In this document: one piece after another, positions 34,816 through 44,166 of the stretch | How the letters are laid out: every line of letters starts with the position of its first letter | Position numbering within the stretch: position 1 is the first letter of the stretch | Assembly: GCF_047237965.1 (NCBI RefSeq) | Contig: NZ_JBDFLX010000003.1 | Coordinates: forward strand, 1-64,000 | DNA from: Noviherbaspirillum_A sp047237965 | GTDB lineage: Bacteria; Pseudomonadota; Gammaproteobacteria; Burkholderiales; Burkholderiaceae_D | Length of the DNA: 64,000 nt | Reading direction: 5' to 3' | Position numbers and translations under genes: made by a program | Notes under the pieces: generated by a model | Seen by the model: only the letters and a program-made list of their open reading frames with translations | What the model was told of the DNA's origin: nothing | Databases searched by the model: none

Positions 34816-37733
34816 CAGACGCAATTAGGGGTCAGGCCAAGCTCTCGCTCGACGACCTTGACCGTTTCCTTGGCAATTCTGCTCAGGATAGCGAGTTATT
34901 GCCCTATTGCGATGCAGCGGCAGTGCTATCGGTTTTTGACCCACTGGCGCTCTGGCCGGTCAGTGGTGCCACAGTGATGCCTTCTGACGTGCTGGCGCGG
35001 ATGCGATCGCTATGCGAGGTGGAGACGGACGGCAGCCAGACAAGCCGCTGGTCTCTGTCGCTATCTGCGCGTCGCGAGGCGTTGAAGCGTCTGAGAACGC
35101 GTAAGCGGATGAAGGCAGCGCTCGAAGCCAATCCCGAACGCGAAGGCAATGCCCTGCAGCGTGTGTTCGAGCGTGTGCTCGAAGGTGCGCCAATCGCGCT
35201 CGAGAAACTTCCGCGCGACGACCTTGCTTCGCTCCTGATAGTGCACGAATGGCTTGAAGGCATCCTCGATAGCCTGCCTGAACCGGCAGGGATCAAGAAA
35301 GTGCTGCGCAGAAACGACCTGCTCGCGCCGATGCGGCGCCTCACCACGGCGGGTTTTGTCGGGCGTGAAAAAGAGCTCGCGCATCTAACTTACTTCTTGA
35401 AGGGGCCACAGCCGCGCGTGCCGATGTTCGTCTACGGTCCGGGCGGCGTTGGCAAGTCCACGTTGCTCGCCCAGTTCATTTTGCAGCAGATCGAAACAAA
35501 CGATCTCCCGGTCGCCTACATCGATATCGACCGGCCTACGATCCGGCCAGAGCACCCCTCGACGCTGCTGCTTGACGCGCTTGGGCAATTACAGCCGCAG
35601 CTTGACGCACCGCTACCGCACGCCGAAAGCGTGGCCAAGGAGCTGGAGTTCGAGCTACGGCGCCACGAGATTGGGCGCCAGCTTGAGTCAGCTAACATGC
35701 CGTACAGCTCAGGTGCGCGCTTATTTGCGGCTAGCCTTTCGCAGTGGGCTAATAGTCGCACGATCCTGATCGTCATTGACACTTGCGAAGAGGTGCAGTT
35801 CCTTGGGACTGACGTTACCGAGCCGTTCATTCAGTTCGTCTGCGAGTTGCAACAGTTAGCGCCAGTCGCGCGTGTCGTGCTTTCGGGGCGCACGCTGCCG
35901 ACCGAATATGTCGCCCACGCATTTCCGGAGGTGCTGCGAATGCGTCATTCGGTAGACGATCCTTTCCCAGTCGAGCTATTCCCCGAGCATCAGGGCCCTG
36001 TCGCGCTAGATGTTTTAGATAAACGCTCGGCCCGTCGGCTTCTGACTACGTCTATCGAAGCTGCAGGGATGCCGCCAGTCACAGACCAGGACTTGGACGA
36101 CATTATTCACGTCGTCAGCCGCAACCCCATGTGCCTCAAGCTTGCCGCACGCCTACTACGTGAGGAGGGCATTGCGGCGCTCCGCGAGGACCGCGCGGCC
36201 CTGTTGACGAAGTTACGCGCCGAGAAGATCCAGGCACTGCTCTATGGCCGCATATTGCACCATCTTCACGGAAACAATGTGCGTAAGGTCGCGTATCCAG
36301 GGCTCGTAGTGCGCAGAATCGATGCGGGCGTGGTAGAGAAAGTTCTTGCGGAGCCATGTGAGTTGACCTTCGATGCCGAGCGAACGCCGTCTATCATCGT
36401 GAGCGAACTCGCGCGAGAGGCTGCTCTGGTCGAGATTGATCCTGTTGACGGCAGTTTGCGCCATCGCCCCGATGTACGTCGAGCGATGATGAATGACCTG
36501 ACGGACCATGTCGACGCGTCGGTGGTCGAAAGCATCGACCGCAACGCCGTCGCATATTATGAGGAGCAGGACGGGCCCATTGCGCGCGGAGAGGAAATTT
36601 ACCACCGGCTGCGTTTGCGGCAACCGCTGACGACGATCGGCACACGCTGGACAGCCATGGCTGGCCAGCGGCTCAAAGGTGCGCTCGACGAGCTCCCGCC
36701 CGAACAGCGGCTGTGGCTCGCCGAGCGTCTAGGGGTCACCCTGGACGTGAGCGTACGTGAATCGGCCGACCAAGCGGTGTGGGAGGCGCAGGCGGCGCGC
36801 TCTGCCGATCGCTATCTGCAGAACCGTAACCCGGTCGCTGCGCTAAAGGTGCTTGGCGAGCGGCCGGAGCGGCTTCCGCGCAGCCCGCTATTCGCACTTG
36901 AGGCAGAAGCTTATCGGTTCATGGGCTTGCCCGACGAGGCGCTATCCGTTGCACGACGCGGCGTCGAGTCAGTTACGGCTGACGGGGCCATCGACTTGGC
37001 TCTGGAGCTGCTGCTCAAAATGGTAGTAATTGACGAGGGACGGCAAAACATTCATGGAGCCGAAAAAACGCTGAAGGAGGCCATTGCCGTAGCGAACCAT
37101 AGTGGCAATCGTTTGCTGCGATTTCGTGTATTGGTCACTACGCTTCGGTTGCAACGGCAGCTTTGTCCGGGCGCTCACGACGAGCGCGTGCAACTCCGTC
37201 GCGATGCGCTTGCGAAGCTCGACGAGGAGATGCTGCGGAAGCTACGCGAACAACCGGTATTGCTTCGGGAGACGGCTGCAGAGCTCGCCAAGGACGATCC
37301 GCATCTTGCTGCTCTGGCCATTGAAATCCTTGGCATTGAGGTCTCATCCGATGAGCAAGCCAAAACTTTTGGACGCGCTTTGGCCGTCGCGACAGGCAAG
37401 ATGACGCTGAAGCTCATCGACGAGCTCCAGGAAGTATCGGAGTCGAACTTGCAAGCAGGAAAAATCCGCAAATGGGTAACCGAGACGCTAACGAGCCGTG
37501 ACACGCGCCGGCTGGGCACGGAACTATTTAATATGGAAGCTGGCGACGAGACCCTGCACGGTTTCCGTGAATATTTTCGTGCGGGAGTGACTAATACCCT
37601 ATCGGTCGATCCATCGCATGCGGTTGGTCCCCCCAACTTGAACGTCCCGTCTGAACCGGGCATCGTCCCCTCGATAGAGGATAGCGGAGATGATGGAACA
37701 GCTCTTAAATCAGGACCACCCTCTGGGGCGTGA
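34812..37733 (+). CDS. STAND-type NTPase with helical-repeat C-terminus, 973 aa
   Basis: An N-terminal helical region (1-180) leads into a classical NACHT/AP-ATPase-like core: GFVGREKELAHL (about 181-192), Walker A VYGPGGVGKSTLL (207-219), Walker B ILIVIDTCEEV (318-328), then RVVLSGRTLP (sensor-like Arg). A winged-helix-like segment follows, then about 400 residues of helical, TPR-like repeats (for example NPVAALKVLGERPERLP, EAYRFMGLPDEALSVARRG). STAND proteins act as ligand-triggered switches that oligomerise and activate effectors. Here the effectors would be the two proteases of the operon. The end is acidic and disordered. The frame is intact. Confidence 0.85.
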   Translation: MTDAIRGQAKLSLDDLDRFLGNSAQDSELLPYCDAAAVLSVFDPLALWPVSGATVMPSDVLARMRSLCEVETDGSQTSRWSLSLSARREALKRLRTRKRMKAALEANPEREGNALQRVFERVLEGAPIALEKLPRDDLASLLIVHEWLEGILDSLPEPAGIKKVLRRNDLLAPMRRLTTAGFVGREKELAHLTYFLKGPQPRVPMFVYGPGGVGKSTLLAQFILQQIETNDLPVAYIDIDRPTIRPEHPSTLLLDALGQLQPQLDAPLPHAESVAKELEFELRRHEIGRQLESANMPYSSGARLFAASLSQWANSRTILIVIDTCEEVQFLGTDVTEPFIQFVCELQQLAPVARVVLSGRTLPTEYVAHAFPEVLRMRHSVDDPFPVELFPEHQGPVALDVLDKRSARRLLTTSIEAAGMPPVTDQDLDDIIHVVSRNPMCLKLAARLLREEGIAALREDRAALLTKLRAEKIQALLYGRILHHLHGNNVRKVAYPGLVVRRIDAGVVEKVLAEPCELTFDAERTPSIIVSELAREAALVEIDPVDGSLRHRPDVRRAMMNDLTDHVDASVVESIDRNAVAYYEEQDGPIARGEEIYHRLRLRQPLTTIGTRWTAMAGQRLKGALDELPPEQRLWLAERLGVTLDVSVRESADQAVWEAQAARSADRYLQNRNPVAALKVLGERPERLPRSPLFALEAEAYRFMGLPDEALSVARRGVESVTADGAIDLALELLLKMVVIDEGRQNIHGAEKTLKEAIAVANHSGNRLLRFRVLVTTLRLQRQLCPGAHDERVQLRRDALAKLDEEMLRKLREQPVLLRETAAELAKDDPHLAALAIEILGIEVSSDEQAKTFGRALAVATGKMTLKLIDELQEVSESNLQAGKIRKWVTETLTSRDTRRLGTELFNMEAGDETLHGFREYFRAGVTNTLSVDPSHAVGPPNLNVPSEPGIVPSIEDSGDDGTALKSGPPSGA

Positions 37734-38003
37734 GTACCGAAAACATTCCAGGCAGAGATACTGGTTGGTTCTGTCGCGTTAGCAAACGAAAGACAAAGTA
37801 GTGCCGGCTTCGGGATATGACCTTACGTCGGACTGACTTGTCCTGCCAACGTATAAAACTGGTCGGCAAACGACATGCCATCGCAGCCCTCCATCATGAA
37901 CTGACTTTTGCGAATCATGTGCATGAGTTCGATTCCGGCCAGGATTGCTTGCGCAGAGCGAAACGATTTAAAGCCAAGCATCGGGCGGGTGACGCGTTTG
38001 ACG

Positions 38004-39356
38004 GAGCCTGTCAGAATTTTTGTGTAAGCGAGGTCATGAAATAATGCCGAAAGGGATGTTCCATGACCGACGTAATGACGACCAAAAAGCCTAAAAAACA
38101 GAAAGCACCACCGCCGTTTCCAGTCGAACTGATTGACCAGTTACTGGCCACCGTGCAGAACAAGGATGACGAATCCATCCTCGGCGAATCCGGGCTGGCC
38201 GGCCAGCTCAAGAAGATGCTGGCCGAGCGCATGCTGTCGGCTGAACTGACCCACCACCTGGCTCAGGAAGAGCAAGCCAGCAAAAACCATCGCAACGGCA
38301 TGTCACCCAAAACGGTGCTGGCACCCGGTGGCGAACTACAACTCGATGTGCCGCGCGACCGGCTGTCGAGCTTCGAGCCCAAACTGGTAGCCAAGCACCA
38401 GCGGCGCATGCCTGGCTTTGACGACCATGTCATCAGCATGTATGCCCGTGGCATGACGGTACGGGAGATCCAGGCCCACCTGCTGGAGTTGTATGGCACC
38501 GAGGTCTCGCCCGACCTGATTTCCACCATCACCGACGAAGTCATCGAGGAAGTCACGCAATGGCAACAGCGGCCGCTGGAGGCAATGTATCCAATCGTGT
38601 ACTTCGATGCGTTGCGCCTGAAGATCCGCGATGAAGGAACCGTCAAGAACAAGGCGGTGTACCTGGCACTGGGCGTGCGTGCCGATGGGCGTAAGGAAGT
38701 GCTGGGATTGTGGATTGAACAAACCGAGGGCGCCAAGTTCTGGCTCAAGGTGTTCAACGACTTGAAAAACCGGGGCTTGCACGACATCCTGATCGCGGTG
38801 GTCGACGGTCTGCGCGGCTTCCCGGAGGCGATCGAGGCGGTCTATCCGCAGGCCCAGATCCAAACCTGCATTGTGCACTTGATTCGCAACTCCACGACGC
38901 TGGCTGCATGGAAGGACCGTAAGGAACTGGCCGCGGCGCTCAAGCCGATCTACCAGGCGGCTAATGCGGATCTGCCGCCGCGGCGCTGGACGCGTTTGCT
39001 GCTGGACCTTGGGGAAGCAAATTCCCGACAGTGGCGGCGATGTGGCAACGCCAATGGCAACAGGTCATTCCGTTCTTTGCCTATCCGCCCGAGGTCAGAA
39101 AGATCATATATACGACCAATTCCATCGAGAGCTTGCATATGCGCCTGCGCAAGATCGTCAAGAACCGGGGCCACTTCCCCAGCGATGAGGCCGCTACGAA
39201 GCTGCTGTTTCTAGCCTTGCGCAACATTGAAAAAGACTGGAAGATGCCGCCGCAGACATGGAAGCAAGCGGCCAATCAATTCGCTATCATGTTCGGCGAG
39301 CGCTTCACCAACGCCATCAACTAAACCGACCTCGCACACAGAAATACTGACACGTC
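38004..39356 (+). mobile_element. IS256-family element inserted in the IS6 transposase
   Basis: Imperfect inverted repeats TGTCAGAATTTTTGTGT (from 38009) and TGTCAGTATTTCTGTGTG (complement, from 39352), with outer tips GAGCC and GACG. A 9-base target duplication, CGTTTGACG, flanks it at 37995-38003 and 39357-39365, the size expected for this family. Confidence 0.85.
38063..39324 (+). pseudogene. IS256-family (mutator-type) transposase, frameshifted
   Basis: Catalytic Asp in YFDALRLKIRDEG and VVDGLRGFPEAI are in the first frame (38063-~38975), which then degenerates. The Glu-containing TTNSIESLHMRLRK and the C-terminus KQAANQFAIMFGERFTNAIN are in the next frame. The family sequence AAALDAFAAGPWG..FPTVAAMW is recovered if the frame shifts in the GC-rich stretch at about 38965-38985. 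Inactive as sequenced. Confidence 0.87.
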
Positions 39357-39950
39357 CGTTTGACGGCGCGATGATCCTGCTCCACGATATTGTTGAGGTA
39401 TTTGACTTGCCGAATCTTGATCGGGATTTCTCGTTGCGTATTCAGCTGGTCGAGCGCTGCCTTGTTGGCAACACTCTTGTCCATCGTCACCGTGTCCGGG
39501 ACATCACTATGCCGCATGGCTTTGTCGAAGAAGCGCCTGGCCGCTGATGCATCTCGTTTCGCGGTCAACAGGAAATCGACGGTCTTGCCTTGCCTGTCCA
39601 CCGCGCGATAGAGGTACTTCCACACGCCTTTGACCTTGATATATGTCTCATCCATGCGCCAGCTTTTACCAACCGCGTGCTTGTGGTTTCGGATGACCTT
39701 TTCCAATAAAGGCAGAAACCGGACCGCCCAGCGATTGATCGATGAATGATCGACCACCACACCGCGCTCCTGCATCATTTCCTCGAGGTGCCGGTAACTC
39801 AATGGATAGGCCGCATATCAGCGGATACAGACCAAAATCACATCGATCGGAAAACGCATCCCTTTGGTATTCAGCATGGCTGCCTGCGCATTATTCAAAG
39901 GCAGAAGTTTACCGGACGGCGAAGACCTTCTCGCTTAATGCGACACAACC

Positions 39951-40407
39951 CTCCAAGGCGGCAATGAGTGGCAGCGTTTCGTCCTATGCTCACGATTCCG
40001 GGCCGGAACAGATCACTTTTTCTATCGATTGGCTGACTTGGTAACAGTCAAATCTTGCTGCATGTAAATATCCTGAATAGAAGATCAGGGAGGCAACGAT
40101 TGCGACAGCATAGTAAAGGGAGACGTGCACACTATTGCCTTTTGTCTATGTTGCCGAATACTCACGGTGGCTTCAAAGTAATATTCCGCTATTGAAGATT
40201 TTTAACAATTGGCATTGAACCAAGTCAGGAAAAGTTTTTTGGGTCTCAACATCCTCTGAAAAAGAGCCTCAAGTACGACGTAAATTACGGTCGTCCGAAG
40301 GCAGCGAGGCCTACCGAAAGAGCCGCTGCCAATGAACGACATCTAAACCTCCTAATATTAGTAGAGTATCATTGCCTCCCACGATTAATGTTCAGTCAGC
40401 AAGTTTT
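39951..40407. other. AT-rich non-coding stretch upstream of the duplicated membrane protein gene
   Basis: About 450 bases without a supported gene. Probably holds the promoter of the two-gene unit that follows. No repeat or hairpin of note was recognised. Confidence 0.4.
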
Positions 40408-41040
40408 ATGATGGATGAAGAAGAATCTGAAGGTTGGTGGAAACATGGAGCAACTTTTGTTGCACATATTGCTGTAGCGACGTTGGTCTTGATTGTTATC
40501 GGAGCAGCCGCATATGGAATATTCCTATTTATCCAACTCCTCAAAACCCATGACGCTCCAGAGTCCATAATTGGTGTTTTTACTGGATTAGAAAACTTTG
40601 TTTTTGTCGTTGATGCTGGCGTATTTATTGCTTATGTTTTGGCAACGGGATGCCAGTTTATTTGCCATCTGACGCATATCACTTGGCGCCCAAGGTGGTT
40701 AGTTCTGCGTGAGGCAAAGCAACCTGAGAGTTGGTGGAGGCCTGGAGCAAGCTTTGCCGGGCATGTTCTTGCAGCAAGTTTGGTTTGTGTTGTGATGGGA
40801 GCAGCAGCTTTTGGACTTGCAGAATTTGCTCACTTTCTTGAGTCAAAACAAGCGCCGTGGCTTATAGTAACGATTTTTTACGGTTTAGAGACGTTTGTCC
40901 TCTGGGTTGATGTTGTTATTTATGTTATATATGTACTGACAACGGCGTGGAAATTTGTGCTTAGCGTTACTCGCATAGCGTGGAAGCCAACATGGTCAAC
41001 GATATGTTCAGGTTTCACGAAACGTTTCAGTAGGAGGTAG
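40408..41040 (+). CDS. Internally duplicated four-helix membrane protein
   Basis: About 210 residues made of two homologous halves: GWWKHGATFVAHIAVATLVL with GAAAYGIFLF, GLENFVFVVDAGVFIAYVL and HITWRPRW; then SWWRPGASFAGHVLAASLVC with GAAAFGLAEF, GLETFVLWVDVVIYVIYVL and RIAWKPTW. Each half has two transmembrane helices and ends in a Trp-Arg/Lys-Pro-Trp motif. Start is uncertain: ATG 40408, ATG 40411 or an upstream TTG 40372, with no clear Shine-Dalgarno. The gene is followed within 6 bases by a 65-residue gene. AT-rich island between insertion sequences. Unknown function; the membrane-only make-up would fit a pore or toxin-like partner, which is speculation. Confidence 0.7.
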   Translation: MMDEEESEGWWKHGATFVAHIAVATLVLIVIGAAAYGIFLFIQLLKTHDAPESIIGVFTGLENFVFVVDAGVFIAYVLATGCQFICHLTHITWRPRWLVLREAKQPESWWRPGASFAGHVLAASLVCVVMGAAAFGLAEFAHFLESKQAPWLIVTIFYGLETFVLWVDVVIYVIYVLTTAWKFVLSVTRIAWKPTWSTICSGFTKRFSRR

Positions 41041-41046
41041 TTGAAG

Positions 41047-41244
41047 ATGTCTACACGATTGAAAGAAGAATTTTCTGGGGTCGCAAAAGACATGGCTAAA
41101 ACTTTTTGGCAGGCCATGCTGGAGACTCCACGTCAAATGTACTCGCCTTGGATAGCAGGTGGTGCCACAGTAATACGTGAGATAAAGAAGATTGCCGCAC
41201 CTAAGAGTGACGACAAATGTCACCACCCATCAGGGACGAAGTGA
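41047..41244 (+). CDS. Small hypothetical protein downstream of the membrane protein, 65 aa
   Basis: AGGAGG at 41033-41038 overlaps the end of the preceding gene and is spaced 8 bases from ATG 41047, a strong sign of real translation and operon coupling. The product is polar and amphipathic (STRLKEEFSGVAKDMAKTFW) with a moderately hydrophobic middle (SPWIAGGATVIREI). No known motif. Probably a soluble or peripheral partner of the membrane protein. Confidence 0.65.
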   Translation: MSTRLKEEFSGVAKDMAKTFWQAMLETPRQMYSPWIAGGATVIREIKKIAAPKSDDKCHHPSGTK

Positions 41245-41689
41245 TTCAAAATAGTGGCTACTAGGCACTATTTGATCTACTTGCTGTTCCTTAAAGTGTT
41301 CAGAGATAACGAACACGTAAACTGATAGATTGCTCCTTTTGATAATTCTGAGCAAAGCTTAACATTAATTTATTGTAAATAAGCAGCTTTTCGCCTGCCC
41401 CTCCTTGTCTCTCAGCTACTCGTTAGTAAGCGCTTAGAAAACTCACCTTGTTACGGGTGCGGCATACCGATCAGTAGCAGCATCGCTGAATCTGCGGTCA
41501 ATGAAGTCGTCAGCTTGTGTTGTGCGAAAAAGCGGCAGATGCGTTGGACGAATAAGGAGGCACACCTTCTTGTGCAGGTTCGGGTAGCGGTGCTGAACGG
41601 CGAGCTGAGAATGCGCAACATGCCTGATCGACGGCGACCCCACACAGAGGAAAAGAATCACAATCACTGCCAATGCGTAGCCTAGCGAT
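41245..41689. other. Non-coding stretch with no supported gene
   Basis: AT-rich at first, then GC-richer decayed sequence on the minus strand that may continue the transposase remnant next to it. No element ends recognised. Confidence 0.35.
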
Positions 41690-41859
41690 GCCTCCGGTTT
41701 TGACTGCTCTCCTTGCGCCAATTGAACAACTGACTGGCGGCGACGCCATGCTGTCGTGCCACCAACGACACGCTCATGCCGGGTTCGTAGGTCAGGCGAA
41801 CTAGGTCTGCTTTCTCCTGGGTGGACCAGCGCCGGCGGCTGCTCGGTCACGGTGACCAC
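41690..41859 (-). pseudogene. Transposase OrfA (IS3/IS66-type helix-turn-helix) remnant
   Basis: On the minus strand one frame reads RRRWSTQEKADLVRLTY, then EPGMSVSLVARQHGVAASQ and LFNWRKESSQ. This is the typical helix-turn-helix of IS3/IS66 first-frame proteins. There is no intact start and it ends after about 55 residues. It abuts the IS701 element, so it is a leftover fragment. Confidence 0.7.
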
Positions 41860-43305
41860 TTAAATTTTTTTGTTAGTGATAGTCATATTCACAGTCTTAT
41901 TCCTATGCGTAAGATAACGCATAAACTGTGTCCGGCGTTCTAGTGGTAGTTTGTTGAAAGTGGCGGCGGAAGGTCTATGGTGGTAGCAGGAGGTACTGCT
42001 GCCATGACTGCACGTCGTCCCTGTCCGCCAGCCGCGGGGCCGCTGGAAGACTACGCCAAGCACTTCGACCCGTTGTTTCATTCGCTGGCGCAACGCCGTA
42101 ACTTCCGAACCTACCTGGCCGGCCTGCTGGCGCCACGCGACCGGCCCAAGACGCTTACGGCGTTGGCTGGCGCCGAGCCGCTGGTGCAAGCCCAAACTGC
42201 GCCGGTACAGCAATTGCAATTCTTCTTGTCCGAATCGTTTTGGGATGCGGACGCCGTGACTACCCGCACGCTGCAATTGCTGGCCGAGAATGCGCTGACG
42301 GCCAGCGATCCCGATGGTGTGCTCGTCGTTGACGATACTGGCGACCGCAAGGACGGTTGTGCCACCGAACATGTGGCACGCCAGTATTTGGGTTCGGTGG
42401 GCAAGATCGATAACGGCATCGTGGCGGTGACGACCTTGTGGGCCAATGAACAACGGTATTACCCGTTGCATGTAGCCCCCTACACCCCGGAAAGCCGTCT
42501 GCCCGACGGCAGGAAGAACCCAGCTTTCCATAGCAAACCGCAACTTGCCATGGCATTAATTGAGCAGGCGATGACGGCCGGCATTACGTTCAAGGCGATT
42601 GTGGCGGACTGCTTTTATGGCGATCATCGGGAACTGGTCGCCACCTTGCGACGGCGCCGACTGCCTTTCGTGCTGTCGCATCGCGGCTCGGTCGGACGCG
42701 GCTGGGCACCGGAGGACATGGCGCACTCCTTCAACGAAGCCCTGGACGAACTCCGGCTGCGTGACTGGCACAAGGTGACACGCCACTTCCGTGACAGACA
42801 TACCGAACGCTGGTGGGCAACCGAATTGACCTTCCTGAACTATGGCCCCGATCAGCCGGTACGTGCCATCTGCGCCACGACAGACCCGCGGACATTGCCG
42901 GAATTGTCGACCTGGTACCTGACGACCAATCTGCCGCTGGAAGCGGCTTCTCTGGAGGAAGTGGTACGCCTGTACGGGCTGCGACACTGGGTCGAGCAAG
43001 GCTACAAGCAGATGAAGGATGAATTGGGCTGGGCTGACTTCATGGTACGTAGCGACCAGGCAATCCGTCGGCATTGGCAGCTGGTGTGCTGCGCCTTTGC
43101 CTTTTGCTGGTGGCAGGAGGCACGACAGGCACATCAACACGCTCTGGTGGATTCGCCGGCACGAAAAAAAAAGCCAGCCGGTACGGTTGCCGATGCGATG
43201 TCGCTGGCCGCGTCTGCTTCGCTCGGTGCGGGCATGGTTGTCAATGCCGCACGTAGTTTCCTCATATCTGCCGAAGTAAATTTCCCCACCCTTGGCAGTG
43301 GGAAG

Positions 43306-44166
43306 TCAACCCGGCAGTGACGCGGCTTCCTCCCTTTTGGGACGGCCGGGCCGGCGCTTTTCCGGTACAGGGCTACCCATTTCATTGAATGCAGGACGGT
43401 TGCGTAAGTGCTCTGGAATCAGGGCGGCATGTTCCCGAAGCCGGTACGAATTGCCTTCGATGGGAATGACGATCGCATGGTGTAGCAACCGATCTAGCAG
43501 CGCAGTGGCCACAACTGGATCGCCGAAGATCTCGCCCCATTCACTAAAGCCACGATTGCTGGTCAGGATCATCGCGCAGCGCTCGTAGCAGGCATTGACC
43601 AGCTGGAAGAACAGATTGCCGCCGGTCGAGCCCAACGCCAGGTAACCAATCTCGTCAACGATGAGCACGCTGTGGCGCGACAGGAACTTCACCCGCTCAC
43701 GCAGCTTGCCTTCGCGCTCGGCCTTGCGCATGGAATCAACCAGCTCGGCCAGTGTGGCAAAGTACACGCTCTTACCAGCCCTGATGGCTTCTACACCGAG
43801 TGCCACGGCAAGGTGGCTCTTCCCTGTTCCAGGTGGCCCAAGGAAGTGCACGCACTGGCGTCGCTCAATGAACCCCAGTTCCGCCAGCGCCATGACACGG
43901 CTGCGCTCCAGCGATGGCTGGAAGCTGAAGTCGTAACCGGCGAGCGTCTTGAGCACTGTCAGGCGTGCAGTCTGCAAAGCGATCTTGATGCGTCGACTCT
44001 CGCGTGTGCTGTACTCCTCGCCCAGCAAGGCTTCGATGGCTTCCAGGGCAGTAAGCTGCCCTTGTTCGATCTGTGACTGCACCGTCTGCAAAGCTTCCAG
44101 CGCGCGGGGCATCTTCAAACCAATCAGATGCCGACGGATGCGTTCGGCAATGGGTTCATGGGTCAT
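43306..44166 (-). CDS. istB: IS21-family helper ATPase IstB, copy 1
   Basis: 286 residues. Walker A FLGPPGTGKSHLAVALG, Walker B SVLIVDEIGYLAL, sensor region MILTSNRGFSEWGEIFGD, all typical of the DnaC-like AAA+ subunit that selects target DNA for IstA. The basic C-terminus EKRRPGRPKRE is common in this family. Intact and identical in protein sequence to the copy at 57488-58348. Confidence 0.95.
   Translation of the reverse strand: MTHEPIAERIRRHLIGLKMPRALEALQTVQSQIEQGQLTALEAIEALLGEEYSTRESRRIKIALQTARLTVLKTLAGYDFSFQPSLERSRVMALAELGFIERRQCVHFLGPPGTGKSHLAVALGVEAIRAGKSVYFATLAELVDSMRKAEREGKLRERVKFLSRHSVLIVDEIGYLALGSTGGNLFFQLVNACYERCAMILTSNRGFSEWGEIFGDPVVATALLDRLLHHAIVIPIEGNSYRLREHAALIPEHLRNRPAFNEMGSPVPEKRRPGRPKREEAASLPG

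Larger units (their letters stand above)
37823..39877 (-). pseudogene. IS6-family transposase, broken by nonsense codon and IS256-type insertion
   Basis: Starts at ATG 39877 (MLNTKGMRFPIDVILVCIR), then TGA where the family has Trp (CIRWYAAYPLSYRHLEEM). It continues with HSSINRWAVRF, WRMDETYIKVKGVWKYLYRA (first Asp), VTMDKSVANKAAL (second Asp) and EQDHRAVKR, where the insertion begins. After the insertion the frame resumes as VKRVTRPMLGFKSFRSAQ and ends at TAA 37823-37825. Confidence 0.88.
37767..39950 (-). mobile_element. IS6-family element, interrupted by IS256-type element
   Basis: Terminal inverted repeats GGTTCTGTCGCGTTAGC (from 37767) and, on the other strand, GGTTGTGTCGCATTAAGC (from 39950) are IS6-type. 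No 8-base target duplication is visible (TACTGGTT versus CTCCAAGG), so the copy arose by recombination or lost a flank. It lies 33 bases after the STAND gene. Confidence 0.8.
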
